The notes under the pieces: generated by a model
Seen by the model: the letters and a program-made list of their open reading frames with translations, nothing else
Databases searched by the model: none
What the model was told of the DNA's origin: nothing
Assembly (NCBI RefSeq): GCF_032884065.1
Contig: NC_088867.1
Location: 53,033,929 to 53,097,928 of the forward strand
Source: Artemia franciscana
Lineage: Eukaryota; Arthropoda; Branchiopoda; Anostraca; Artemiidae
Length of the DNA stretch: 64,000 nt
Direction of reading: 5' to 3'
Translations under genes and position numbers: made by a program
Shown: one piece after another, positions 23,196 through 34,549 of the stretch
Layout: every line of letters begins with the position of its first letter
Position numbering within the stretch: the first letter of the stretch is position 1

Positions 23196-23230
23196 TGTTA
23201 GCTGACAGTCTTTAAGACTGTCAGCTAACA
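23196..23230. repeat. Perfect 17-bp inverted repeat (hairpin)
   Basis: The arm TGTTAGCTGACAGTCTT, one central T, and its exact complement AAGACTGTCAGCTAACA. It stands alone in NHP2 intron 1. It could be a solo terminal structure of a lost MITE or a small hairpin; no mature small-RNA gene is claimed. Confidence 0.85.
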
Positions 23231-23519
23231 CCAAGACATACAAATTGACATGTATAGAATTGAATATCCTTATCGGAAAACCAGTCATTACAGCTGAGCT
23301 TTGCATAAAGCAATAGAAACTTTTCTTAAAGCAATGTTCCCATTGGGTATTTTATAGGAAAGACAGTCTGCTAATTGCACTCCACATTTTCCTCTGCTGT
23401 ATTTAAAAACTATTTTCTTGCAATTCTCATGGGTTGATTTTAACTTTCCATTGTTTCATTTAAACACAAAATACATATGCAGTATACTTTCTCACTCCTT
23501 CAAATCCTTCATTATCACC

Positions 23520-24330
23520 TTTTCCTTATTCTAGTCAGGGAGGATTCGGGGGAGAGGGTTATGTGGGAGGATCTTCCCGTGGAGGAATTTTTTATGGGGG
23601 AAGAGAATTTCCATGAAGATGGGACTGGATTTCTTTCCAAGCATTATTTTAGAACAATCAGAAATTAAATTAAAAAAAATAAATTGAAGTTTTTTCAACT
23701 GAAAGTAAGGAGCAATATTAAAACTTAAAACGAACAGAAATTATTACATATATAGGGGGGTTTGTCCCCTCGTCAATATCTCGCTCTGTACACTTAAGCT
23801 ATTTATTCTAATTAAATGGCCTTTGTGATTCAAGAGTCATTCTTAAAGAACTGGAACAAAACCCGAACTTTAGTGTAAAGAGCGAGGTATTGACGAGGCA
23901 GTGAACCCCCTCATATTACATACATGAGGGAGTTTTTCCCCTCGTCAGTACCTTGCTCTTTATGCTAAAGTTAGAATTTTTTTAAATAATGGCTGATATA
24001 AACAATAATTTGTTTGTCTTATTTTTTTGGCCAATCTTAGCATTTAATTTTATCTTAAGCAGCTTCTTAACTATGATTTTTACGTGAAATAAAAACCAAT
24101 GATATTGTATGTTTTCAGCTTGTGGTCTCTCTTCTCAGTTCCTCATTCTTTACACTAATGTTTGACTTTCTGTTCCAATTATTTAAGAATGACTCCTGAC
24201 AAACAAGGACCATTTAATTAAAATAATAAGCTTTTTACAAATCTACAAACATTTTAGCATAAAGAGCAAGGTACTAACGAGGGGACAACTCCCTCATATA
24301 TGTAATAACAACCAAAAGAAAAATCTGAGA
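23520..24330 (-). repeat. R1 repeat fragment, reverse orientation
   Basis: It runs from the GGGGGAGAGGGTTATGTGGG middle segment through CAACTGAAAGTAAGGAGCAA and the head-module palindrome (AAAGAGCGAGGTATTGACGAGG). It abuts the next reverse copy at about 24340. It lacks its own terminal hairpin, so it is truncated. Confidence 0.75.
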
Positions 24331-24344
24331 TAATTACAGTTAAA

Positions 24345-24364
24345 CAGATTGTGGTAACAAACTG
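24345..24364 (-). other. R1 terminal hairpin with paired changes
   Basis: The arms CAGATTGT and ACAAACTG flank GGTA. Relative to other copies, one stem pair has changed from C-G to T-A on both sides, which keeps pairing; one other position is mismatched. Both changed bases lie in CpG in the other copies, so CpG decay is an equally good explanation. Confidence 0.65.
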
Positions 24365-25009
24365 TAAGTAAGGAGCAACCTGGCTCAATAGTAACCAAAA
24401 CTCTAAAAAACGGTTTTCAAAAAAAGGCTTTGATACCAATAGAAATATTAAATGAGTCAGCTTTTTATGCTGATTTCAAAAATATATGTTTCATTAAGTT
24501 TAATCTTACCCATCAAAGGTTATAAGCCAGAGAAAATTTTCTTGATTTTTGAAAAAAGGGGGAAACAACCCCCTAAAAGTAAAGTGATCTTAATGAAAAT
24601 CCCACTATCAGAGAACAGTATAGTTTCAAGCTCCTATCTGCGAAAATGTGGAATTTTGTATTTTTTGCCAGAAGAAAGATCATTGGTGCATGTTTATTTG
24701 TTTTTTCCCAGAGGGTGATCATATCAACTAAGTGTTCCTAGGATATCAGAAGACTCATTTGAATGAAAATTAGAAGTTCTAGTGCCCTTTTAAAGTCACC
24801 AAAAAATTGGAGGGCAACTATGCCATCTCCTGTGCCACTTTTTCCCTAAATTGTCTGATCAAAATTTTGAAATAGCCATTTTGTTCATCATAGTTGAAAG
24901 GCCCAATAACTTTGCCTTTGGTTATAACATGACCCCCCCCCCACTGCCCCAGGGGAAAGGTCTTTAAGTTATAAAATTTACCCATTGTAAATACATAGCA
25001 TTTGTTATT

Positions 25010-25079
25010 AATTTATTTATTTATTTATAAAGTTTTATTTATTTATTTATTTATAAAGTTATTTATTTATTTATTTATT
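25010..25079. repeat. (TTTA)n microsatellite
   Basis: Repeated ATTT/TTTA units interrupted by two TATAAAGT words, inside an R1 copy. Open frames across it are Leu/Ile/Tyr repeats and not genes. Confidence 0.9.
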
Positions 25080-25645
25080 GGGATGCATGCATACATTTTT
25101 GAATGGGGGAAGGATAAATTTTCTGCTGGGAGTTTTTTTCATATGGAAAATTTTCCATGGAGAGGGAAGTTTTCAAGGAGTGAACTTGCCAGGGGAAATT
25201 ATACACTGTGGGAATTTGCCAGAATTCTTATACAAAATTCTTTTTGTACATCTTGCTTTCTCTTTTCCATTTTAATTTTATGTGCAGAGTAGTTAAGAGT
25301 AATTTTCTTGGGTATATTTTCACCAGGATCAAATTGTCTAGGACATTTCCATGGTGAGGGGGTTTCTCTGTGGAGGTGAGGTCATGTTTCCTGACATTAT
25401 TTAAAAAACGATCAGAAATTTAATTTTAAAAAAAAACAAGTTTTTTCCACTGAAAGTAAGGAGCAGCATTAAAACTTAAAACGAAAAAAAATTATTCCAT
25501 ATATGAAAGGGGCTGTCCCATTCTCAACGCCAGGCTCTTTGTGGTAAAGTTTGACTGTTTCTCACAGCTCTGTTTTTTTAAAACAATAAAAAACTTTAGC
25601 GTCAAGAGTGAGGCGTTTAGGAGGAAACAGTCTCAAAACGTTGAG

Positions 25646-28110
25646 ATAACCAAGACATATTTTACAGATGAAGGATGATATATTGCCAAAAATTGTTCTT
25701 CTTGCCCATCTATCTGGGGACAAATGAAAACTAGGTCATCCATAACTAGGGTTGAAAAGGATGATGCTGAAGGATTTAAAGAAAATTGGAACTTCTTGGG
25801 AGGAGGGTAAAGAGCAAAGCTTTGAATTGCAGTGAACTGTGAAGGAGGAGCTTTTGCAGCTGGTTAATCCCTCTATAGGGAAACACTTTAAACTAGAATT
25901 CTGGAAAGTAATTTAAAACATTCAAAAATACTTAATAAGCCTAAATAATTCCTAAAAGCAGATCATTTAGTTTACTCTCCCTCTCCAATAGTCAAATATA
26001 TAGCATAAATTACAAACATTCAATAAATTTTCAATAGCACAACTCTTTTCTTCTAGGTGCTTGTTTACTGTTTAATTAATAAGAAGACAAGTTGTGCAAT
26101 TAAAAATGCACTGACTATCTATAATTTAAGGTATATAAATATCTATTAAGGAGGGGGGGGGGAATTAAAGCAATGCACTTTTAAAAATTATATAGGCTAA
26201 ATGAATATTTTAAAGTAGTTCCTAGAATTTCATAAGATAGGGTTTCCTTATGGAGAGTTGAATCACTAAATATTTATCTATATTTATTCTATCTCTTTCT
26301 GATTTCTGCCCTACAATGTAGGCTATTGGTAAAGCTCTAGAATATTGCCTGTGCAGAAAGAAACCTGCTAGAACAAACAGATGGACATTTTTAGGTTGCT
26401 AATTTTATTTGGTTTTGATTGTGTTTTGACAATTCATCTAATGGTCTCATGGTCAAGTGATGGAATTATTAATTTGTAATATGCATAAACTATTAATGAG
26501 CCATATTCCCTTGTATTTTCCTATTTTTATCTGTTTTGAATCAGTTTTTATCAATAATTATGTTAGTTTTTTCCAGAGAGTGTAGGGCTATATGATGTAA
26601 TTAGGGGGAAGGATGGGGATGAGTTGTCAAAAATAAGAACAAAACCATATAGATAGCAACCTAAAAGTGTATCTCCTTTTGTTTTAGCATGCCACCCCCT
26701 GAAGAGCCACTATTACAGACCTTTATCAGTTACTTCACCACAGAACTGAAGAATTTATGGGCCTAACTTAATTTGCACTGTGGAATTAATAATTGATAAT
26801 TAAGACAAAATTAATGTATGTACTGGATCTGTTGTGCTAAATCACTAAATCATTTTACAAAATACTAAAATTCTAACTTATAAAATTCTTAAAAGTACTT
26901 CACTTTACCTGATTCCCCCCCCCCAATTTGTAAATACATAGCCTAAATTGTATATTTTCCTTGCATTTTCTATTTCTTGATTTTATTGATGTTGCTTCAA
27001 TTCATGGGTATCAAGGTGAAACAAAAAAAGTATAAAGCATGGCAAAATGTATGGAAGATATACAATTTGGGTATATATTATACATTAGGAGGGTTGGGAG
27101 TAAATTGAAATGCTTTTAAGAATGATGTAACTTAGTGAAGTACATTATAGAAGATACTTACACTATACTTTATCCCCAGCCCCTCTAATGCGGAAATACA
27201 TAGCCCAAATTATATATTTCCCATGCATTTTTCCATGTGCCAGTCTTGTCTAAACCTATATAGGCTACATATAAATTGAATCAACACTGATGAAACCAAG
27301 AAACAGAAAAACACTAAGATAATTTGCTGCCAAAAGGAATATATACCTCAATTTGATGCTCTGAAGTGATGGCCCCACCACACTTGGTACACAAGGTGAT
27401 CAGCATCATGTGGAGTTTTCAGGGACAGAGCAAACAAATTTTTGTTTTTGGTCCTGAGATGTTTGTCTTCCAGAAGGACTAGTAATTCCTTTAATATCTT
27501 TGATTTGTTTTCAGAGTGAGTGCTTCAAATTTTTACCTAAAAGCCTTTACTGTATGCTGCATTATATATATGTAGAGTTCCTTCATGTAGTGTTTCCTTG
27601 TAGGATGCTTCTATCCAACCTTTCTGCAGTTGAAGCTGTATACCACATAAAAGTTAATGGAAGTGATGTTTTGGAGCCCATAAAATACACATAAGGGCCA
27701 CCTTTTAGTTTTCCTTGAACAGAACATGTCACTACACATTTGATTGAAGGTAACAACCTGGCCTTTATTAAAGTTGTACAGCTTGATGAATTCTGGTATT
27801 TGATTTATGTAGGCCAAAAAAGGTCTCTCATGCATTGTAGACAAAAGAATGACTATTTTACACCAGGTTAAGCTCCTCCCTAAAGTAAAATATTGAACTC
27901 CATTGAAAACCCCTTTCTTATATAACCTTCATTTGAGTCTGCTGATTTATAAATCATTTGAATTTTCCCTGATTAGATCTTTTTTTGAGTCACTAAGAGT
28001 TGAGATGTCATCCTCATAGTCACTTGCATAGAGTGATTCTTTATCTGTTTACCTGTAAACCTTCTAGAAGCTATCTGAAAGGAAAAACAAAACAAAAAGA
28101 AAAAGAGATA
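25646..28110. other. NHP2 intron 1, no recognised element
   Basis: AT-rich with several homopolymer G or C runs (for example near 26152 and 26915). A weak exon-like segment on the minus strand near 27365-27480 was considered and not accepted. Confidence 0.4.
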
Positions 28111-28617
28111 AGAAGGTGGGTCAATGTTCCTATTACCTGAACAATTGTTTAGGGTCATGAAACTATTGTTAATAGATGCATTTTGACTTTTGGAACATCC
28201 TTTCTCTCTTGCAAAACTACTGCAAACTCACCATTATGGAGTTATTGCAGACCAAATATCCTGTATTTACACATATAGAATTACAATCATTTCTGGTTTT
28301 GTTGATTGGATAGTTGAAATCACAAATCTGTAATAGTTTAGAAACAAATTTGGGCTATATATTTGCACATCAGGGGGGTGGAGGTAAAGCATAGCATATA
28401 TTAAATACATAAACTAACCATTGCTGTATTTAATATATGCTATGTTTTACCCCCCCCCCCCCCCCCAATGTGTAAACATATAATAACTCCATAATGGTGA
28501 GTTTGCAGTAATTTTGCAAGATCAAAAAGATGTTCAAAAAGTCAAAATGTATCTATTAACAATAGTTTCATGACCCTAAACAATTGTTCAGGTAATAGGA
28601 ACATTGACCAGAAGGTG
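28111..28617. mobile_element. MITE with full-length inverted arms and 8-bp target duplication
   Basis: The element occupies 28119-28609, starting GGTCAATGTTCC and ending GGAACATTGACC. The left arm 28119-28246 and the right arm 28482-28609 are near-perfect complements over about 128 bp. The spacer holds a second inverted repeat (about 28372-28411 against 28420-28457). The exact octamer AGAAGGTG flanks both ends (28111-28118 and 28610-28617). Ends beginning GG with an 8-bp duplication fit Merlin-like or Mutator-like elements better than hAT ends, which usually begin CA. No coding capacity. Inserted in NHP2 intron 1. Confidence 0.9.
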
Positions 28618-29189
28618 TAGTATCTGTAATGTTAAGGCTCCTGAGGACACATGCATGTTCCTACCTAAGCAGATGCTAGAATTAGAATTTCAACAACTTT
28701 TGTCACACAAAAACTGACACAAATGAAGAAAAAACTAGATATAAAAACTTTGAATTTTTGTAAAAAAAATTGCACTATTACTGTTGGTTTGTAAAATTTA
28801 TTACCTACCATTGTTATCTTAGAAGTGAGCAGGGGTCTATTTAAGTCTGAACTTGCCTGAAAACTGGCATCTTGAAAAAGGAATTAACATGAAGTCATAT
28901 CTTGTTGCAAGATATTATCTGCATGGGAATCTCAGAAAGCAATTTGACAGTCATACAATTTATGAAGTGACCATGTTCTGGGGTTAACCCTCTTGTGATT
29001 TCTAAGTCTTAAAAATTTTGCCTACTTGGCAGGTCTATAGCCTACCTATTGGAATTTTGACAAAACAACATTATACCTTAATTTCCAGTTTCTCTTTCTC
29101 TGGTTTTAGTTATGAAAATTCAATTCCAGTTATTTGAGTAGGATTTTAAGCCATGTTAATGGATTTTTTTAATCCAAATTTAGGAAATC

Positions 29190-29510
29190 TATTTGGAGTT
29201 ATTTGAGGCCTCATAAATTGGGATTGAGCAAAGATGTGAAGCAGAAAACACTTTTCTTGTACTTCATTTATGCTGAGGATCTGTTTAGCAGGGTATCACT
29301 TTTATAACACAGAGAAATTTAAAGGTTGTCAAAGCTCAGTGCCCTTTAGAGGGAGAGGGAGTGAAGGTAGGTACTTCAAAATAGGGCCTACCTTCCCAAG
29401 ACATAGCCTATTTTAATCTGTAGATAGGCTACATCCCTGAAAGTTTCATTTTTTCTAACCTAACCCTTCTAAGATTGCAAACGGTAGCTTTTTCTAGAAT
29501 TTTACTGCCT
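29190..29510 (+). repeat. Dispersed repeat R3, copy 2
   Basis: Partner of 21060-21360 in the same intron and orientation. It ends about 70 bp before the donor of NHP2 exon 1. Confidence 0.5.
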
Positions 29511-29580
29511 ACTTTTTTGGCTGTCTAAACAATGGACAAGCTACAATAGCATCTCAAGGTTGATGTAGCCTATAGCTTAC

Positions 29581-29725
29581 CTTTTTTAATCAATTTGTAA
29601 ATTTTCTTTGTCAGCTTTTTAGAAGCCATTGGTTTCGAGATCACGCTAACATATTTCAGTTTGTCCTCGTATGATTCTTCCTCGGTTGGGATCTCAACAC
29701 CATTATCTGATGAAGCTTTAACCAT
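29581..29725 (-). CDS. NHP2: NHP2 exon 1 (start codon)
   Basis: This exon encodes 48 residues plus one base: [48 protein letters not shown], then G before GTAAGC. The stretch [16 protein letters not shown] is the NHP2 signature at the start of the L7Ae domain; the acidic N-terminus is typical and variable. The start is supported by an in-frame TAA 18 nt upstream and a favourable context (ACACAATGG). The leftover G joins CT of exon 2 to give Ala, as in other NHP2 proteins. The first intron is about 12.65 kb and carries a hAT element, two R1 copies and a MITE, which is large for such a small gene. Confidence 0.96.
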
Positions 29726-30719
29726 TGTGTCAGCCAGTACTTATTTCGTGCCGCGTGCTAAGGAGAATTTTTAAAATTTTTGCCGAATTTACCGGTATCA
29801 GGGCGAACCCACGATTAGCACTATTTCATCATGTGTAGCACCGCAGCATGTGCTACATTGAATAGCGGCACTTTCGTGCTAAAATCAGGGCCGGAAAAAG
29901 GGCAATTGGGTCTGAATGGCCCTGTGTTTGAAAGGGTCCCGCGCTGCCATCACAACAAAACCATTTTTTTTTGAAATTCTTAAATATTCTTAACAATTCC
30001 TGTAAACGTTTTCCTGGAGAAAGATCATGTTTCCAGGCTAAAACTAATAAAAACTATTTGATATCAACAATGAATCAGAAATGGATGAAATAGTTCAGCA
30101 GTTATGCCGACTGAAAGTGAAGACCCAAAGAAAATTAGATTTTTAGACAGTTTTAGAAGGATTTACAGAACAAAAACTTAGAGATATGCAAATTCATGTA
30201 TTCATGTTCGGTGATGCAAATTTATGTTCAACAAATGTTTTGTATTTTGTAAATGAGAAATAATTGTTATCTATTTATTTATTTATGCATGCATATATGT
30301 TTAATTTTTTTCTCGAAAACAATTCTATATTTTTTTTGGAGGGGGGAAAAAACTGGCATCTTGGCATTTTCAGGCCTGTAAACGACCTAGACAGGTTACA
30401 AATTTAAGAAAACACGCTAAGAGCCTTCATTCCGGAAAAAATTCGTATGAGTAACATCATATTTATGAGCATAATTTCAAAAGCACAAATACGTCATTTC
30501 CGCCCCAGGACTGATTCTGTCGTTTTTAGTACCTTCGACGCATGTAAAAATACACAAGAAACATAGCTGAATATAAACAACCAATTATAATGAGTCCATT
30601 TACAAAAAGCATTTTCATCAGTTTCATAGTACCTAGAGGATAGAAAGACATATTAACACTTGCTCAAAGCGAACAAACTGGGCCATCACGACGTCACGAC
30701 GAGTCACGACGTAGGCAAT
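29726..30719. other. NHP2 5' flank and intergenic sequence
   Basis: It should hold the NHP2 promoter. No clear TATA box or initiator could be singled out. A CpG-containing stretch lies near 29740-29880. Nothing else was recognised. Confidence 0.4.
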
Positions 30720-31345
30720 AATGCTCCTATACCATCAAATGAGACAAAATCAAGAGAATGACCTGAGAAAATGTATATTCACTATGGCTAAAAATGAACA
30801 ACCAAGACCATCATATGTGACAAGACCAATCCAAGCAGTTACGGCAAACGGCATCGAAAAAATATTTGAAGTAATGATAAACGAAAATGAAAAAAAAAAT
30901 GTGCGGTTAGAGTCAAAACAAAATTGAAAAACAAAGAAATATGCGGCTAAAAGACGGCAGCGAAAATTAAAACAAGTCAAAAACAAAAGTGGAGAACACA
31001 AAAAATATGTGGCTACTGGAAAAATGTCTAAAGTAATGATAAATAAAATTGTGAAACAAAGAAATATCAGAATAAAAATAAGCAGAAGCGAAAATTACAA
31101 CAAGACAAGAACAAAGAAAAAAAATACGTTATAAAAAATGCGACAACGAGGATCTGAATGAATCGAAAATGTAAGTAAAGAGCAAAAGAATATGTGGTTA
31201 GAAGAAAAGCAACAGGGAGAATCAGAACATGTCAAAATGAAAGTAAAGAACAAAGAGTTGTGTTGTTATAAGATAAGTAAAAGCGAGAATCAGAAAGAGT
31301 CTGAAATGAAAGTAAAGAAGACTGAAATATTATGTTAGAATAATA
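30720..31345 (+). repeat. Lys/Asn-rich degenerate ~60-70-bp tandem repeat
   Basis: Repeated A-rich units contain words such as AACAAAGAAATATGCGGCTA, AATATGTGG.TA and GCGAAAATTAAAACAAG. When translated they give blocks like KNMWLEEKQQGESEHVKMKV separated by stops. The pattern resembles the Lys/Arg-rich N-terminal repeats of some large transposon proteins, but the frames are broken and no diagnostic domain was found. Confidence 0.5.
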
Positions 31346-33655
31346 ACGCTATCAAAATCTTCGACGCCAAAAAACTCTGGTGCAAATCCCAGTTCAAACA
31401 TACAAAGAAGCTGCAAATGACGTAGGTGTTATCTTCAAGTCATAGGGACCCTTCAACGTCGTAAGTTTTCTCTGTTATGTTCTCTATTTTCTGCAGAAAA
31501 AGTAGCCAAAAAAGGTGATTTATTTGGACGTTGCTGCTTGCTTGGTCGAATTGCATTGCCACGTCCAAAATTTTCAAATGAATTGGTTTGGCTTGTTATA
31601 AGATGTCACTTGTTCTCTATAGAGCTCCACAAACAGATGCAAAGCTTGAACTTTATAGACGATCAATCCATCAAACGTCGAAATGTTTCCAGCTTCAACG
31701 TAGCTTATCACAAAATTAATCTAGCGCCACATCCATCACAGATCGCTGAATGGGATTTTGAGCTTCCTTCATATGGCTAAAGGTACTTTTTAAAACCCGA
31801 GAACGCCTTGCACATCCTTTATACTATGAGATCTTATGTAATCTAATCGATCTCTTGGAAGAAATATTGCGAGACACAAAAAACTATGCCAAAGCTACAT
31901 GAAAATGCAACAAGTCGAGGATGATGTAAATCAGCCTGCTGCTTCACTGGGCCAACAGCCTCTGATACAAGACAAGTGGTAATGAGAGTCAATATATAGA
32001 AACCTGCCGTGTAGCCCTTTCCGGCAGTGAAGCCACTGTTCTCTCGGTACTTAGGGCCCCGTACCCAGTCGATCCGGCCCTTGCTGCAATTTGTAGACTT
32101 TTTTGCTACAATTATTTCTTTTTACAAAATAACGAAGATTTTTCAAAAAGGGAGTAGAATTTACAAAAAGCTCGGAGTGCCCTTTTCCAGTATTTGTTTC
32201 GATAGATTGGCGCAAAGTTGAAATAACCAGGACCACCTTTTTGCTGTGTTCGTTTCAAAATATTGCTGCTAAATTTGAAATAACAAATATAAAAATATGA
32301 AAAAATTGACCAAAAACTAATCCAAGTCCCCTCATACAAACCATGCGTGTGTCTCAGTCCAAGCCACGACGCGTGCAAATTCTTTTTTTTACTGAAGCAC
32401 CGAAAATCGTTGTGTAGCACGCAATTTTGGGCACTTTTAGCACCTTATGGACTAACCGTGGTGGTGACCCTGACTATGGTATAAATTGGCCCGAATAAAA
32501 ATTTTAAAGATCGCCAAATACGTTTTTACATGAAGTATGTTTCTGATTCCTCCATTCAATTTTTCTTATCCCAATGCACCTGAATTGAGATTTTAATGTT
32601 ACTTTTTTGAGCTTGAAGTTGCTCTTCTGCAAAAAGTGATTTGTAATTTATCGCTTTAGACACTTACTAGGTATAAAAAGGGATTCGCCAAAATATAGCA
32701 AGGAAGGAAAAGCCTACTCGTATTTTAAAGGTCAAATCGCAAATTACTGTTCTAAGTTGCCATTTTTTAGTGAATTGAAAAGAATATCCATAATTATAGA
32801 TAGTTATTCCGAATAAAATTGTTACTCTGAGATTGAGTTTTCTGGAGTAATATTTTGATGATTTTCAAATACTTAGTTTTTAAACTGTTCCGACTTTCTT
32901 TCAGGATTAATTGGAGCAATTAAAATCTAGCTTTGGAATTGATGGAAAAATTTATATATTATACAGCAGCAAATTATCCACATTTATGAGAATTTTGAGC
33001 ATATTGTAGTGTTTCTTTTCGTTTTTCATTTGTAAGAATTGCTGAATTTTGGGCTTTAGTGCTGTTATCTAATTAGTGGAAAATAATGACTTGAATTGAT
33101 ACCAAACCTGAAATTCTACCCGTGACATGCAGTCGGCATAGTAGCAACGTAGTGCCAAAAAGTCTTAGGTGTGGCGTCTGTAAAAACTCTTTTCCTGCAA
33201 GGTAGCTTATTGCCACCAATCCTTCAAATGGACATGATTCTAAACTTTATGTTAAGCTATGTTGAGATGTTACTATTTCGAAAACGTCAAAAATGAAATC
33301 GATTTAACAAGAAAATTTGTTTGAGTTGTAACGTATTTGTTTCAGGGCTTAAAAATATGACATCGCCAATGTTCTTGAATGGCTTTTTATCGGATATAAA
33401 AAGAAAACAAAGATATTGACAAACATTTTAGGGAAAGTTTATTATTTTTCCATAAAAAAAAAAAATAAAAAAAAAAAAAAAATGTAAAGCCAGATAAAAA
33501 CATTAACCGTCATCTCATTCCACGTCACTTAGTTTTGCTGAAGTTTTCGCCAATTAACGGAAACCAAATGGAACTAAAGTCTCATAAAATACTTCACTGA
33601 GACATTAATTTTTGATAGATGGAATCATTGGATCTTACTTCTTCTTGGACTGAAC
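31346..33655. other. Intergenic sequence, nothing recognised
   Basis: It includes an 80-codon open frame at 31538-31780 (+) without a recognised domain or splice context. The remainder is AT-rich. Confidence 0.35.
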
Positions 33656-33659
33656 TGGA

Positions 33660-34545
33660 CTGAAAGAAACTTTTGAATTGATGTACGCTCCCGATAGTCT
33701 TCGTCTTCTAAGTGGTAAGGCTTTTTTTCCATGACTGCGATTCCATAACATTGTACAAGCAGAACTTCACTGGATTCTGATAAAGGAACCTGTAGGCGAG
33801 GATTCAGATGCCGAAATTGAATCGAATACTGAACTTGCATTGAATATGATTGAGCTAAGTGAAATCAGTGACCTATATGAGAAAGTAATAGATAGGCGAG
33901 CTTATTTTGAACACAAATCATAGTCTTCAAGTCTTATGAAAGTCAAAGCTTCTCTGTGGGCTCTGAAATCAGAGTGAAGCCACAAGACTCGAACAGAAAA
34001 ACTTTGGATGCAGTATATGGACATGGTTGCCATTCTTCGAAATTTCCTCAGAGTAGAACGTACAGGTCAATGGAAAATTCATTTGCAAGCAGTTTCTGAC
34101 ATGATCCCCTGCCATGCAGCAGCTGGTCACAACAACTACATGAAGTCGGCGAGACTGTACCTACGGTAGATAAACAGACTTGAACATATAAGCCAAGCAC
34201 TTTTCCAGTTTTTCGAACAAGGCTTACACGTTATGAGAAGATCGGATAGATTTTGGGCCGGTTTATCTTCAGATTTGGTCATAAAACAAGAACTGATAAG
34301 AAGCCTGAAAATGGCAACCGGATTGACTAAAGGTAGAGGAATGACGGAAATACTGAGACATCAGTGGGTAATAGGACGTCCGTCCTGTCCTCACGTTAAT
34401 CTTCTGATGCAAGAACTGACGGATATTTCGTGTCGCACAAGCGACCAATACAAAGAGTCTGGTAGGAAATCAAAGGAAGAAGAGCAGAGTAGGAAAAAAC
34501 CATTGTTTGGCCATGGTTGGCTACCTGTCAATAGGCTTTGACCCT
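33660..34545 (+). pseudogene. Broken copy of an uncharacterised repetitive-family protein
   Basis: Frames on the + strand give, in order: LLSGKAFF..FHNIVQAELH (about 33700-33780), EPVGEDSDAEIES, then KLWMQYMDMVAILRNFLRVE, RTGQWKIHLQAVSDMIPCHA, AAGHNNYMKSARLYLR, and after a stop GLHVMRRSDRFWAGLSSDLV and MATGLTKGRGMTEILRHQWV. I recognise the WMQY-RTG.WK.HL-AAGH..Y.KSA-RRSDR.WAGLS.DL-TGL..GRGMTE order as a protein that recurs in many invertebrate genomes, usually unnamed. I know no established function. Stops at about 33735, 33920 and 34170 and loss of the region after GRGMTE make this copy non-functional. Confidence 0.7.
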
Positions 34546-34549
34546 TAAC

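Larger units (their letters stand above)
24339..25645 (-). repeat. R1 repeat copy, reverse orientation
   Basis: It begins with the terminal hairpin at 24345-24364 and proceeds through GGCTCAATAGTAACC, AACCCCCTAAAAGT, GAAAATGTGGAATTTTGTAT and the C-rich middle to the head module at 25440-25645. A TTTA microsatellite has expanded inside it. It lies in NHP2 intron 1. Confidence 0.8.

Noticed and set aside
26690-26767. Small open frame MPPPEEPLLQTFISYFTTEL following a TTTTAG acceptor-like site (+).
   Set aside because: Only 25 codons, no recognised family and no partner exon; it lies inside the NHP2 intron on the opposite strand.
27365-27480. Possible minus-strand exon ending CTKCGGAITSEHQIE before a GTATAT donor.
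   Set aside because: A single zinc-ribbon-like CxxC is weak; a stop interrupts the frame upstream, no acceptor is convincing, and no partner exon was found.
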